From: Acidobacteriota bacterium
Lineage (GTDB): Bacteria; Acidobacteriota; Terriglobia; Acidiferrales; UBA7541
DNA length: 64,000 nucleotides
Direction: 5' to 3'
NCBI GenBank assembly: GCA_003225295.1
Contig: QHYZ01000057.1
Location: forward strand, 41,505 to 105,504
Positions 10,994 to 18,712 of the stretch are shown piece by piece; the stretch's first letter is position 1, and each line of letters starts with the position of its first letter. The position numbers and the translations under genes are program-made. The notes beneath the pieces were generated by a model that was not told the DNA's origin, searched no databases, and saw nothing but the letters and a program-made list of their open reading frames with translations.

Positions 10994-11238
10994 AGCCGCG
11001 CCCCTTCCTTGCTTTCCCGTGCCAGCGTGCGGCGAACCAACCATCTCACAGCGACGGAACGACTTATCGCTAAATAAGAAAAGTGGATTATCCGACCAGG
11101 AGATGGCACGCCGCCATGAGAGGCGGTGCCTACGAATTGTTGCCAAATCCGGTCGGTCTTCTACTCACGCTTCCTGGCACCCCAGGTCCACTCCAGTCAT
11201 AATGTTATCCGGCGCCGCGTTTCGAGGGATCCTTAACG

Positions 11239-11793
11239 ATGCTCCACGCATGGCACGACGTTTCTCCCGGCCACGACCTCCCGCGGGATTTTCAAGCGGT
11301 GATCGAGATCCCGCTGGGCTCCAACGTGAAATACGAGTTGGACAAGGCTAGCGGGCTACTGAAAGTGGATCGCATCATCCATTCGGCAGTATTCTATCCC
11401 GCAAATTATGGGTTTATCCCGCAGACGTATGCCGAAGATAATGATCCCCTCGATGTGCTGGTATTGTGTCAGGAGCCGGTACAGCCGCTGGCGCTCATCA
11501 AAGCGCGGGCCATTGGGTTGATGACCATGGTCGATACCGGGGCCAGCGACGACAAGGTCATCGCCGTCGCGACGAACGATCCGGAGTTCAACAGCTACGT
11601 TGAGGCGAACGAATTGCCACCGCACCGCTTGCTTGTTCTGAGGCGTTTTTTCCAGGACTATAAGCAACTGGAAGGCAAGCAGGTCCAGGTAGATGACATC
11701 CGTCCGGCGCACGCGGCAGTCAAGGTTATCGAGAATGCGCTGGCGCGTTACAGGGACCAAAGAAACACACTTCGCGCAAAGGACCACCTCTAA
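11239..11793 (+). CDS. ppa: inorganic pyrophosphatase
   Basis: A cytoplasmic Mg-dependent enzyme that splits pyrophosphate released by biosynthetic reactions, including the KdsB step. It has 184 residues, with the start MLHAWHDVSPG typical of the type I family. The substrate and metal residues lie in VIEIPLGSNVKYELDK, FYPANYGFIPQT and the signature EDNDPLDVLVL, then DDIRPAHAAVKVIE. It is preceded by 245 nt containing a weak promoter-like pair (CTGGCA 11174-11179, CATAAT 11198-11203). It lies on the same strand as the kds genes and the selenoprotein but is separated enough to have its own transcript. Confidence 0.95.
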   Translation: MLHAWHDVSPGHDLPRDFQAVIEIPLGSNVKYELDKASGLLKVDRIIHSAVFYPANYGFIPQTYAEDNDPLDVLVLCQEPVQPLALIKARAIGLMTMVDTGASDDKVIAVATNDPEFNSYVEANELPPHRLLVLRRFFQDYKQLEGKQVQVDDIRPAHAAVKVIENALARYRDQRNTLRAKDHL

Positions 11794-11933
11794 TACAAAT
11801 GCGCTATTTTGGGGTCATGAACTCAATGTTAGCTTGCATCCACGAAAGCAACGCGGGTTGGGCCCGGGGCGGCTTGGCGATGGCTCGTTTTTTTTTGGTG
11901 CGCGTCTAAGTTTATGCGCTGGAGCAAAACGGC

Positions 11934-12665
11934 ATGAATCGCTTCTGGAGGTGGGTGGCGGGAATTTTGGGCGTGCTGTTCCTTGCTGCCTTTGCTGTGT
12001 TGTCCTTCATCGCGGGAAGTCCGAAGGACGCGTACGGCATGGTGCGGTACGCGCTGCCGCACATGCATCGCGGCACGCTCAAAGTGGGCAGCGATGCGCC
12101 GGACGCACGGATTGTCGCGCTGGATGGCGTCAGCCGCTTCCACATCCGAGAGCGAACCCATGAGCGGCCGCTCGTGCTGGTGTTTGGGAGTTTCACTTGA
12201 CCGCCGTTTCGCCGCCAGGTGGGCGACATCGTTCAGATTTATGAAGACTACCAAGGGCGAGCAGATTTCTTGACCGTTTACGTTCGCGAAGCTCATCCCA
12301 CCGATGAATGGCAGATGAAATCCAACGTGAAGGACGATGTCTGTTACGCGCAGCCGAAAACACTGGCGCAGCGCGTGGCTATTGCCAATGATTTTACCAA
12401 GAGATTCAAGTTCCCTTTACCGTTCGGAATCGACGACATGAGCAACGCCGCGAATGATGCGTATGCTGCATGGCCGGAGCGGATTTACATTATTGATGAA
12501 AGCGGTCGTATCGCCTACCGCGGCGGGATGGGCCCGTTCAACTACAAGCCGGAAGAAGCCCGGGAATGGCTCGCCGCCCGTTATGGGGCGGTGAAACACG
12601 ACGCGCCGAAATCGCCAGCAGATGAGGCGCCGCCGAGGCCTCGCCCAGCCGCTCCGGCGAAATGA
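11934..12665 (+). CDS. iodothyronine-deiodinase-family selenoprotein (UGA at codon 89)
   Basis: The frame from ATG 11934 (GGAG at 11921-11924) is open to 12665 except for one TGA at 12198-12200. The sequence across it reads FGSFT-U-PPF, the deiodinase active-site motif (GSxTUPxF). Downstream are YVREAHPTDEW, matching the deiodinase EEAH-x-x-x-W segment with its catalytic His, and WPERIYIIDESGRIAYRGG..GPFNYKPEEA, matching the thioredoxin-fold C-terminus. Residues 7-28 form a single membrane anchor, so the domain probably faces the periplasm. It has 243 residues including Sec. The last 4 nt overlap the rluB-type gene. The natural substrate in bacteria is unknown; a thiol-redox or dehalogenating role is inferred. 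Reading the UGA as stop would remove the whole catalytic half. Confidence 0.88.
12198..12226 (+). promoter_or_regulatory. candidate bacterial SECIS element
   Basis: Sixteen nt after the UGA lies AGGT in the loop of a hairpin. C-GCC (12213-12216) pairs with GGC-G (12222-12225) around AGGTG. An alternative 5-bp stem TCGCC/GGCGA leaves the loop GCCAGGTG. From general knowledge the E. coli fdhF element also presents AGGU in its apical loop, about 17 nt after the UGA. Position and loop sequence therefore fit SelB binding. Confidence 0.7.
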
Positions 12666-13471
12666 CCCAGCCCGTGAAACGGAAAACCAGCAGCAAGAAA
12701 CGGGAAGCCGGCCCGCTTAAAAGAGTGGGGTTGGCGCGGGCGCTCTCGAAACTCGGCTATTGCTCCCGATCCCGCGCTGCCGAGCTGATTGCTGCCGGGC
12801 AGGTGAAATGGAATGGAGCGGTGCGCCGCGATCCGCAAACGCCGGTGCACCTCGGAAGGGACCGGATCGAAATCGACGGGCAGCCGTTAGCACCTAGTTC
12901 CAAAATTTATCTTGCTCTCAACAAACCTCGCGGCGTAGTGACCACCGCGGCAGACGAAAAAAGCCGGGAGACCGTGTACGCGTATTTGCCGGAGGGCCTG
13001 CCATGGATTGCGCCGGTCGGCCGGCTCGACAAAGCCAGCGAAGGATTACTGCTTCTTACGAATGATTCGGAATGGGCGGCCCGCATTACCGCACCGGAGA
13101 CCCATCTCGATAAGACGTACCACGTGCAAATTCGGGCCATTGCCGATGAAGCGCTGGTGCAGGCATTGCGAAGCGGAATCCGCGCCAAGGATGGCGAATT
13201 GCTGTGCTTGAAAAAAGTCTGCATTCTTCGCCATGGCGAACGTTATTCGTGGCTCGAAATTGTGCTGGAAGAAGGCAAGAACCGGCACATCAGGCGAATG
13301 CTCGAAGCGCTGAAAATAGAAGTGCGCCGGCTCGTGCGTGTGGCCATCGGGCCGCTGGCGCTGGGCGAACTTCCGAAGGGCGGAACTCGTCCGCTGGAAC
13401 AGCAAGAGAAGCAGGAGTTGGATCGCGCCATGCGTGCGCCGAACCGCGAACCCGCTTCTTCTGCTCGGTAG
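12662..13471 (+). CDS. rluB: ribosomal large-subunit pseudouridine synthase, RluB/RsuA type
   Basis: It isomerises a uridine in rRNA. The N-terminus is Lys/Arg-rich, followed by an S4 RNA-binding domain (RALSKLGYCSRSRAAELIAAG, residues about 25-70). The catalytic domain has LALNKPRGVVTT, the catalytic Asp in GRLDKASEGLLLLTND, and EGKNRHIRRMLEAL. It has 269 residues. RluB, RluE and RluF are hard to separate by eye, so the symbol is the most likely one only. The start overlaps the selenoprotein stop (ATGA). The stop faces the next gene's stop 6 nt away. Confidence 0.9.
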   Translation: MTQPVKRKTSSKKREAGPLKRVGLARALSKLGYCSRSRAAELIAAGQVKWNGAVRRDPQTPVHLGRDRIEIDGQPLAPSSKIYLALNKPRGVVTTAADEKSRETVYAYLPEGLPWIAPVGRLDKASEGLLLLTNDSEWAARITAPETHLDKTYHVQIRAIADEALVQALRSGIRAKDGELLCLKKVCILRHGERYSWLEIVLEEGKNRHIRRMLEALKIEVRRLVRVAIGPLALGELPKGGTRPLEQQEKQELDRAMRAPNREPASSAR

Positions 13472-13477
13472 CCAGAC

Positions 13478-15694
13478 CTATTTGGATTTGTAAGTGAAGT
13501 TCACTTTTGTTTCTTCCTCGAGAACCAGCGGCCTGACAAAGTTGTACGAATTCCCTGCCCTGGGCACGTCCACGCGAACCGGCAGCACACCGGAAATGCG
13601 TTGCTGGAGATTCGTGACGTTCGAGGAAGCGGCCATCTGCTGCTTCTCGGCGTTCTTACGAACGTCGCGCTGAAGACGTTCTAAATCAAGAGTCGAATAG
13701 CCATTGAGTGGCCCGTTGGCGGCGGTAACTTCCACCAATTCCGAAGCCGCACCAAGGCTGAGAGCGAAATTGAACGGCACCGGCCCGCCGCCGTCATAAT
13801 TGATCTGACTTACAAGCTGCTTGAAGCCCAACGCATTGACTGCAATCTTGACTCGTCCCGTGGACAAGTTCGAAACGATCCAGCGACCCGAATTGTCTGT
13901 TACCACGGTTCGCTGCGCTCCCGTGTCGATCTGCGTCACCGTGACTTGCGCGTTGGGGACCATTGCTCCGGTGGGGTCTACAACGATTCCGCCTAGCTGT
14001 CCGGGAAGCAAAGACAACATGTCGAAGGAATATCCCCTGGCCATCCCGTTCAGAGCACCTTCCGCTCCGGAGACATCCAGCGAAGTAGCCGGCAACAAAT
14101 TCGCGGCGATGGCGTCGCCGCCAAAGTCTTTCACCTTGTACTGTTCCGGGAGAAAGACCTCCCATTCCAAGAGGTTGATCGGGACGTCCATCTTCGGAAG
14201 CACAAGGTCGGAGCCGCCTTTTTTCGCGAACGGCGCACCCGAATGCATGAATACGAACGAAACCGTGTAGGAGTCGACTGGCCGGAAGCCCGCGCGCAGC
14301 AAGGGCACTCGGTTGCCATCCGGCCCCTCAACGGGCTTCACTTTTTCCCCGGCAACTTCGGCGGACAGAATGCTCGCGCCTGCGGGCAAAGCCACTTTCA
14401 AGAACGGCTGCGCCTGATTTTTGATGGTGAGTCTTATTTCCGTTAACGAGCGGCCCTCGGTAGTCACGAGCGTAGTAACCACCGCACGTTCGGCGACCGC
14501 CGCGATCACGCTGCTGTCCGGAAAGCGCGTCCACTCGAGCGCGAGGGCAGGTTTCTCGTTCGGCTGTTTGTGATAACGAAATGCCGCTTGCATGGGAGAG
14601 TGCGCGAGCGAACGCAGATACGGACTCATCTCCTTGAAATCTATACGCTTGAGGCCGCCGGCTTCCGTGGCGGTTAACTCGATCGTTCCGGCGCCCTCGA
14701 CCAGAACTTCGCCGGTTTCGCGCTGGGCATCCTTGAAGCTGAGAAACGGGGCGTCTGCCCTGGTGGCGGAGATGGATTTCTCCATGGAGATCAGGAACTC
14801 GTGGCTTCGCTGGGCTGGGCCGGTGACCTTCAGGGTCAAGACGCCGGATTCCACCTCGCTGGACTCCACCGATGCGCCGGTCGCGCCGGTGATTTCAAAT
14901 CCTGTTGGGACTTCAATTTGAAATTGAGAGGGCTCGCCTTGCACAACAGTAATATCGGCGAGGGCGGCGATTCGAATGTCTGCTTCGCTGACGGAAACGA
15001 GGGTCTCGACGTCAGAGAGAAAGCGCACCTCTTTGGGCACAACAGGGGTGGCCGTCTCCCGGGTTGTCCACCAGATGTTCGTGGGCTGTCCAGGGACGAG
15101 CGTGGCTTCGATGGCAGTTTGCCCCTTCTCGGAGGACCTGGAGGTGATGAGGCCGAGGCTGATTCGAACGTTGGTGTGGTCGCCCGGAACAACAAGCGCG
15201 AGCCGCACACTACCCGCCGACGGCACGGGAAGACTAAAGGAAGCGCGCCCCGCTTCCATGGTCAAGGGAAGGCCGGCATCGAGGGTGACGGCGAAGTCCG
15301 CCGGTCCAACAAGAACAGCCGTGTGGGTTCCATTTTCTAGTGCGAGAGGCAGGCCCTTCCCTTCTTGGCGAGCGTCGAGAATAGCCATGCCCGTGGTCAG
15401 AGGAATCTTGGTTGCGCCCTTGTGAAGGATTTCTCCCTGCAATTGCACCGTGCCCTGCACCGATTCGTTGGCCACACGGAACTTCAGGTCGGCGCGCTTC
15501 ATGGTGTACGGGACAGGCGGCGCATCTGGTTTCCTGGCAGGTTTGCCGGCCAGTTCGATCAGCCGGTTGTATTCGTCGAGAGGGAGCGTCACATTGCCAG
15601 CAGCCGGTACGGGAGGACGAGCGAGTTCGTCTGCTGCTGCAAAACAAGGGAGCACCAGCACCCATGCCACCATTATTGATAAGATCTTTTTCAC
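13478..15694 (-). CDS. large secreted protein with carboxypeptidase-regulatory-like domain
   Basis: 738 residues with a signal peptide (MKKILSIMVAWVLVLPCFAAA). The body is nearly all beta strand. It shares its plan with the protein encoded just upstream (15691-17691): an N-terminal LPLDEYNRL segment, long sandwich-like repeats, and a C-terminal SGVLPVRVDVPRAGNSYNF. Unlike that paralogue it carries at about residues 566-655 a carboxypeptidase-regulatory-like unit (GGIVVDPTGAMVPNAQVTVT). Such units are common in acidobacterial surface proteins. I recognise no enzymatic motif. The ATG overlaps the upstream stop by 4 nt, so the pair is translationally coupled and probably acts as a complex in the periplasm or outer membrane. 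Confidence 0.82.
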   Translation of the reverse strand: MKKILSIMVAWVLVLPCFAAADELARPPVPAAGNVTLPLDEYNRLIELAGKPARKPDAPPVPYTMKRADLKFRVANESVQGTVQLQGEILHKGATKIPLTTGMAILDARQEGKGLPLALENGTHTAVLVGPADFAVTLDAGLPLTMEAGRASFSLPVPSAGSVRLALVVPGDHTNVRISLGLITSRSSEKGQTAIEATLVPGQPTNIWWTTRETATPVVPKEVRFLSDVETLVSVSEADIRIAALADITVVQGEPSQFQIEVPTGFEITGATGASVESSEVESGVLTLKVTGPAQRSHEFLISMEKSISATRADAPFLSFKDAQRETGEVLVEGAGTIELTATEAGGLKRIDFKEMSPYLRSLAHSPMQAAFRYHKQPNEKPALALEWTRFPDSSVIAAVAERAVVTTLVTTEGRSLTEIRLTIKNQAQPFLKVALPAGASILSAEVAGEKVKPVEGPDGNRVPLLRAGFRPVDSYTVSFVFMHSGAPFAKKGGSDLVLPKMDVPINLLEWEVFLPEQYKVKDFGGDAIAANLLPATSLDVSGAEGALNGMARGYSFDMLSLLPGQLGGIVVDPTGAMVPNAQVTVTQIDTGAQRTVVTDNSGRWIVSNLSTGRVKIAVNALGFKQLVSQINYDGGGPVPFNFALSLGAASELVEVTAANGPLNGYSTLDLERLQRDVRKNAEKQQMAASSNVTNLQQRISGVLPVRVDVPRAGNSYNFVRPLVLEEETKVNFTYKSK

Positions 15695-17691
15695 TTGCCA
15701 CCTGCCTTTTTCTCGTGCTGATAACTTAATCCCGGGGAAGGAGCCTGATTTTCGCCGGTCAGTTCGGAGACCAAGTAGAGCGAAGGTCCAAATGCGGGGA
15801 ACGCCACACGAATGGGGAGAATCCCAGCGCGCTTCCCTGCCAACGAGTCGGCCCTGAATTTATCGACAAGAGCCTGAGTTGCGACTTGAGAGCGCTTCGA
15901 TTTTTGTTCGTCTTTGGAATCCATGTCCGGTGACGGTGGCAACGGAGTGACCGGGGAGGCCACGGCCGCAACTGTTCCTCCGACCCCGCCGCTGAATTTC
16001 GCTGGAGGATTTAGCGCGGAGGAGATGGGATTTTCATAGGGTTCGGTTCGAAACGCTCCTGGTTCGGGCGTCACTCTAAAGAGCGGCGGATGATAAACCA
16101 GGAGTCCCGTGCGCGAGACCGGCAGATCAAGAGCGGGCAACGCCAATTTGAACTGGCCCTTGTCATTCCAGGCGGCGCCGCGGCTCAAATAGACAACCTC
16201 AACGGCGAACTCCGGCGCTTCTTCGCCGGCGCGCGCTTTATCGAGGGGCAAGAGGAGGCTGCCGTCCGGCGACTGCCCCGGCCGCACCGCTTTGCCCCCA
16301 AGGGAGGCGCTCCAAAGCGTGGCACCCGGCGGCAAGGTAATCTTCAGGAAGTTGCGCTGGTTATTTCGAACCGCGTAGCGCGCCTGGACCAGCGTTTTCC
16401 CTTCGCTGCTGACGAGCACCTGGTAGCGCGCTTCCGAGACGTTGGCCATCAGCACGGCTTGAGGCGTATAACGCGCCACGTTCAAGCTGAGCGACCGCGT
16501 CAATTTCCCGTCTCCGGTGCGAAACCGGAATGCCGCGAGCGAAGGAGACTGTCGATTCGAAACCATTTCGCCGAGGTCCGTCGCGTCCGCGCTATCAAGT
16601 CCTTCGGATTGGAGATCCTTGATTTCTCCGGCGCCGAGGACTTCCACCGCAACGCCGCCGTTTTCGCGCTCGGTGTTGAGAAGACGAAGAAGAGGAATTT
16701 CGATCTGTCCTTCGCGGGGGCTGCGAGTTTCTCCGATCACGACGAACCGTGCGCTTTGCTCTACGACTTCCAGGAATGTAACCGAGAGCTCGTTGGCCTT
16801 TACCTCCCAGTCAGCCACCATTGCGCCGAGAACCTCGTTGATCGTTACTTTATCTGGGATCTCAATTCGCGCGACGCGTGCTGCGCCCTGCGTTACCTCC
16901 AGATTTACTTCGGCGTTGATGGAGGTCGAGTCTTCGCCCAGCCCCAGGAGTTGCGTCAGCGATCCGCGCATTCGCAAAGGCTGCGTGGCGCGGTGGTCCT
17001 CGGTTTTCCTATGCCAAGCGAACGCCAGTGCTTCGTTTCCGCGTCCGTAAGCGATCCACTTGCTTTCCGCCGCGGATTCGGATTTCTCAGAGAGAAGGCC
17101 GCCCGTGAGTCTGACGTCCACGCCCGGGCGAGGAAGTTGCACGGACGCGCGCGTAACGCCGGACGCGGTCGAAGGCAGCGTAATACTCTCTTCGCCCGTC
17201 GACGAAGCCACGGGAATGGCGATATCAAGCAGCAAGACCGCCCGGCCCGAATGGGAAAGGAGTGCGGAGAGCTGGCTTCCCGCCTTGCCGCTGGTATCGG
17301 ACACGAGAGAAACAAGTTTGCCGTCGAGTCTTGCTTCGCGAACCAGCAGACCCGCCGGAACCGGGACGCGTACCCAGCCGTCCTTCAAGACATCGACCGT
17401 CAGACTCGCACGGCCGGAGGCGAGTTCGCCATCAATGCGAAGCTCGTAGTCGACGCGCGTGAGCGTGGCTTCGACCGGAGGCGGCTCCGGGTCGCGTTCA
17501 ACGGGATAAGCCTTCGCGTGCAGGGTCCGATATTCATCGACAGGTAAGACCACCCAGCCCGGAGAATGAGGGGTGGTCTGTCCAAAGGAGCGGGCCACAG
17601 AAAGAAATACAAGTATGAGCAGATAAGCACAGCAGAGTGGCCATCCGGGCCTTTTTTTCAGCGGGAGAGTCGCGACAATTTGTGCGGGCAT
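15691..17691 (-). CDS. large secreted protein, paralogue of the downstream gene
   Basis: From ATG 17691 (GAGGAGG 8 nt upstream) the product has 666 residues and a signal segment PLCCAYLLILVFLSVARSFG. The mature part opens with VVLPVDEYRTLHAKAYPVER, like the TLPLDEYNRLIEL of the paralogue, and ends with AGILPIRVAFPAFGPSLYLV, like GVLPVRVDVP. The body is beta-rich and contains FLKITLPPGATLWSASLGGK, which matches FLKVALPAGASILSAEVAGE in the partner. An in-frame ATG at 17808 also has an AAGGAG site and would add 39 polar residues before the hydrophobic segment, so two start sites are possible. The function is unknown. Confidence 0.8.
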   Translation of the reverse strand: MPAQIVATLPLKKRPGWPLCCAYLLILVFLSVARSFGQTTPHSPGWVVLPVDEYRTLHAKAYPVERDPEPPPVEATLTRVDYELRIDGELASGRASLTVDVLKDGWVRVPVPAGLLVREARLDGKLVSLVSDTSGKAGSQLSALLSHSGRAVLLLDIAIPVASSTGEESITLPSTASGVTRASVQLPRPGVDVRLTGGLLSEKSESAAESKWIAYGRGNEALAFAWHRKTEDHRATQPLRMRGSLTQLLGLGEDSTSINAEVNLEVTQGAARVARIEIPDKVTINEVLGAMVADWEVKANELSVTFLEVVEQSARFVVIGETRSPREGQIEIPLLRLLNTERENGGVAVEVLGAGEIKDLQSEGLDSADATDLGEMVSNRQSPSLAAFRFRTGDGKLTRSLSLNVARYTPQAVLMANVSEARYQVLVSSEGKTLVQARYAVRNNQRNFLKITLPPGATLWSASLGGKAVRPGQSPDGSLLLPLDKARAGEEAPEFAVEVVYLSRGAAWNDKGQFKLALPALDLPVSRTGLLVYHPPLFRVTPEPGAFRTEPYENPISSALNPPAKFSGGVGGTVAAVASPVTPLPPSPDMDSKDEQKSKRSQVATQALVDKFRADSLAGKRAGILPIRVAFPAFGPSLYLVSELTGENQAPSPGLSYQHEKKAGGK

Positions 17692-17939
17692 AGATGTAGC
17701 CTCCTCATCTTCAAGGTGGACCAACGAGTAAGTTCTGCTGGCGACCCGGGGACGGAGCGTGCTGTTGGGTGGATAGGATGGCGCGCTGGGCGAAGATGGT
17801 TGTTCCATCGAGTGACTCCTTCAGAAAAAACGATCGAGCACGGCATACGACTGCCGGTACTCTGCGGTTAGAACGGCGAGTGGATTATTTCTTGCAGGGC
17901 TCGTCAGCGAGGTGGAACTCTAACGCCTGCAATTTCCCC

Positions 17940-17981
17940 TTGACACCCCACCACGGGAGATGTATTTAACCTCTAGGTTAA
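17940..17981 (+). promoter_or_regulatory. promoter with overlapping ArsR-type operator
   Basis: TTGACA (17940-17945) and TATTTA (17963-17968) are spaced by 17 nt. The perfect palindrome TTAACCTCTAGGTTAA (17966-17981) covers the -10 box and the likely start point, 8 nt before the ArsR ATG. Binding there would block RNA polymerase, so autorepression by the ArsR protein is likely. The 17692-17939 stretch before it has no other visible element. Confidence 0.75.
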
Positions 17982-17988
17982 TTATGCC

Positions 17989-18363
17989 ATGATCTCCGAT
18001 CGCCTCAGCGCCACTTTCGCGGCCCTTGCCGATCCCACCCGTCGCGCAATCCTGGCGCGTCTAGTGTCCGGAGAGGCCTCGGTCACGCAACTGGCTGCGC
18101 CGTTCGAGATCAGCATGCCCGCCATCTCCAAGCACCTTAAGGTGCTGGAGCGCGCCGGGCTTATCGCGCGTGGACATGAGGCACAATGGAGGCCCTGCCG
18201 ACTCAAGGCAGGTCCGCTCAAGGACGTTGCCGATTGGGCGGAGCACTACCGGCGGTACTGGACGGAGAGCTTTGATCGTCTGGATGACTATTTGCGCGAC
18301 GTAGAGAATAGGGAGAAGAAGCATGGCTACGGGAAGCACGGTGACAAAAGAAAAAGAGCATGA
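17989..18363 (+). CDS. ArsR-family winged-helix repressor
   Basis: 124 residues. The wHTH spans about residues 5-85: FAALADPTRRAILARLVSGE, then SVTQLAAPFEISMPAISKHLKVLERAGLI (recognition helix) and the wing. There are no metal-binding Cys pairs, so it belongs to the non-metal subgroup often paired with AHSA1/SRPBCC proteins. Such a partner, now decayed, overlaps its 3' end (18323-18706). The start lies 7 nt after the operator, so the mRNA leader is very short and no ribosome site is seen. Its remaining target could be itself and the ADOP permease downstream. Confidence 0.9.
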   Translation: MISDRLSATFAALADPTRRAILARLVSGEASVTQLAAPFEISMPAISKHLKVLERAGLIARGHEAQWRPCRLKAGPLKDVADWAEHYRRYWTESFDRLDDYLRDVENREKKHGYGKHGDKRKRA

Positions 18364-18706
18364 ACTGGTGCTCACGCCGGTCTGCGATGCTCCAAGAGAG
18401 CCTGTTTTCAAGCGTGGACCGATCCAAGCACATGGTGGGGTTCCGATCACGGGGGTTTATCCGGAGATCGTTGCGTCCGAACGGTTCGTCTTCATAAGGG
18501 CGGCGCTGGACAAAGAGGGTGATGGGCCCCTTGAAGTGCTGGGAAGTGTGACCTTCCCCGAGCAAGGCGGCTAAGAGGAAACAAATGTGGTAGACGCGCG
18601 TCATTAGCACTGCTAAGACCACTGCGGATCTCCCGGGAATGGAAGCGGGCTGGAAACAAAGCTTAGAGCGTCGCAACGCATATCTAGCAGCAGAATCAAA
18701 GGAGGA
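18323..18706 (+). pseudogene. decayed AHSA1/SRPBCC-domain protein
   Basis: The start reads HELVLTPVCDAPREPVFK, the AHSA1 N-terminus. It jumps directly to RGPIQAHGGVPITGVYPEIV, so roughly 35 residues of the usual AWTDP...WWGP segment are gone. The frame closes at GG-TAA (18572-18574). The expected C-terminus continues in another frame as TRVISTAKTTADLPGMEAGW and KQSLERRNAYLAAES up to the ribosome site of the next gene, with one further internal stop. It therefore has an internal deletion, a frameshift and a nonsense codon. The start overlaps the 3' end of the ArsR gene, as in intact ArsR-AHSA1 pairs. Confidence 0.82.
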
Positions 18707-18712
18707 ATCATC

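Noticed and set aside
12219..12665. Separate short gene starting at GTG 12219
   Set aside because: It lacks its own ribosome site and begins inside the SECIS-like hairpin; it is the 3' part of the selenoprotein.
16090..17547. 485-codon plus-strand frame inside the secreted paralogue gene
   Set aside because: It is Arg-rich shadow sequence antisense to a gene with signal peptide and paralogue support.
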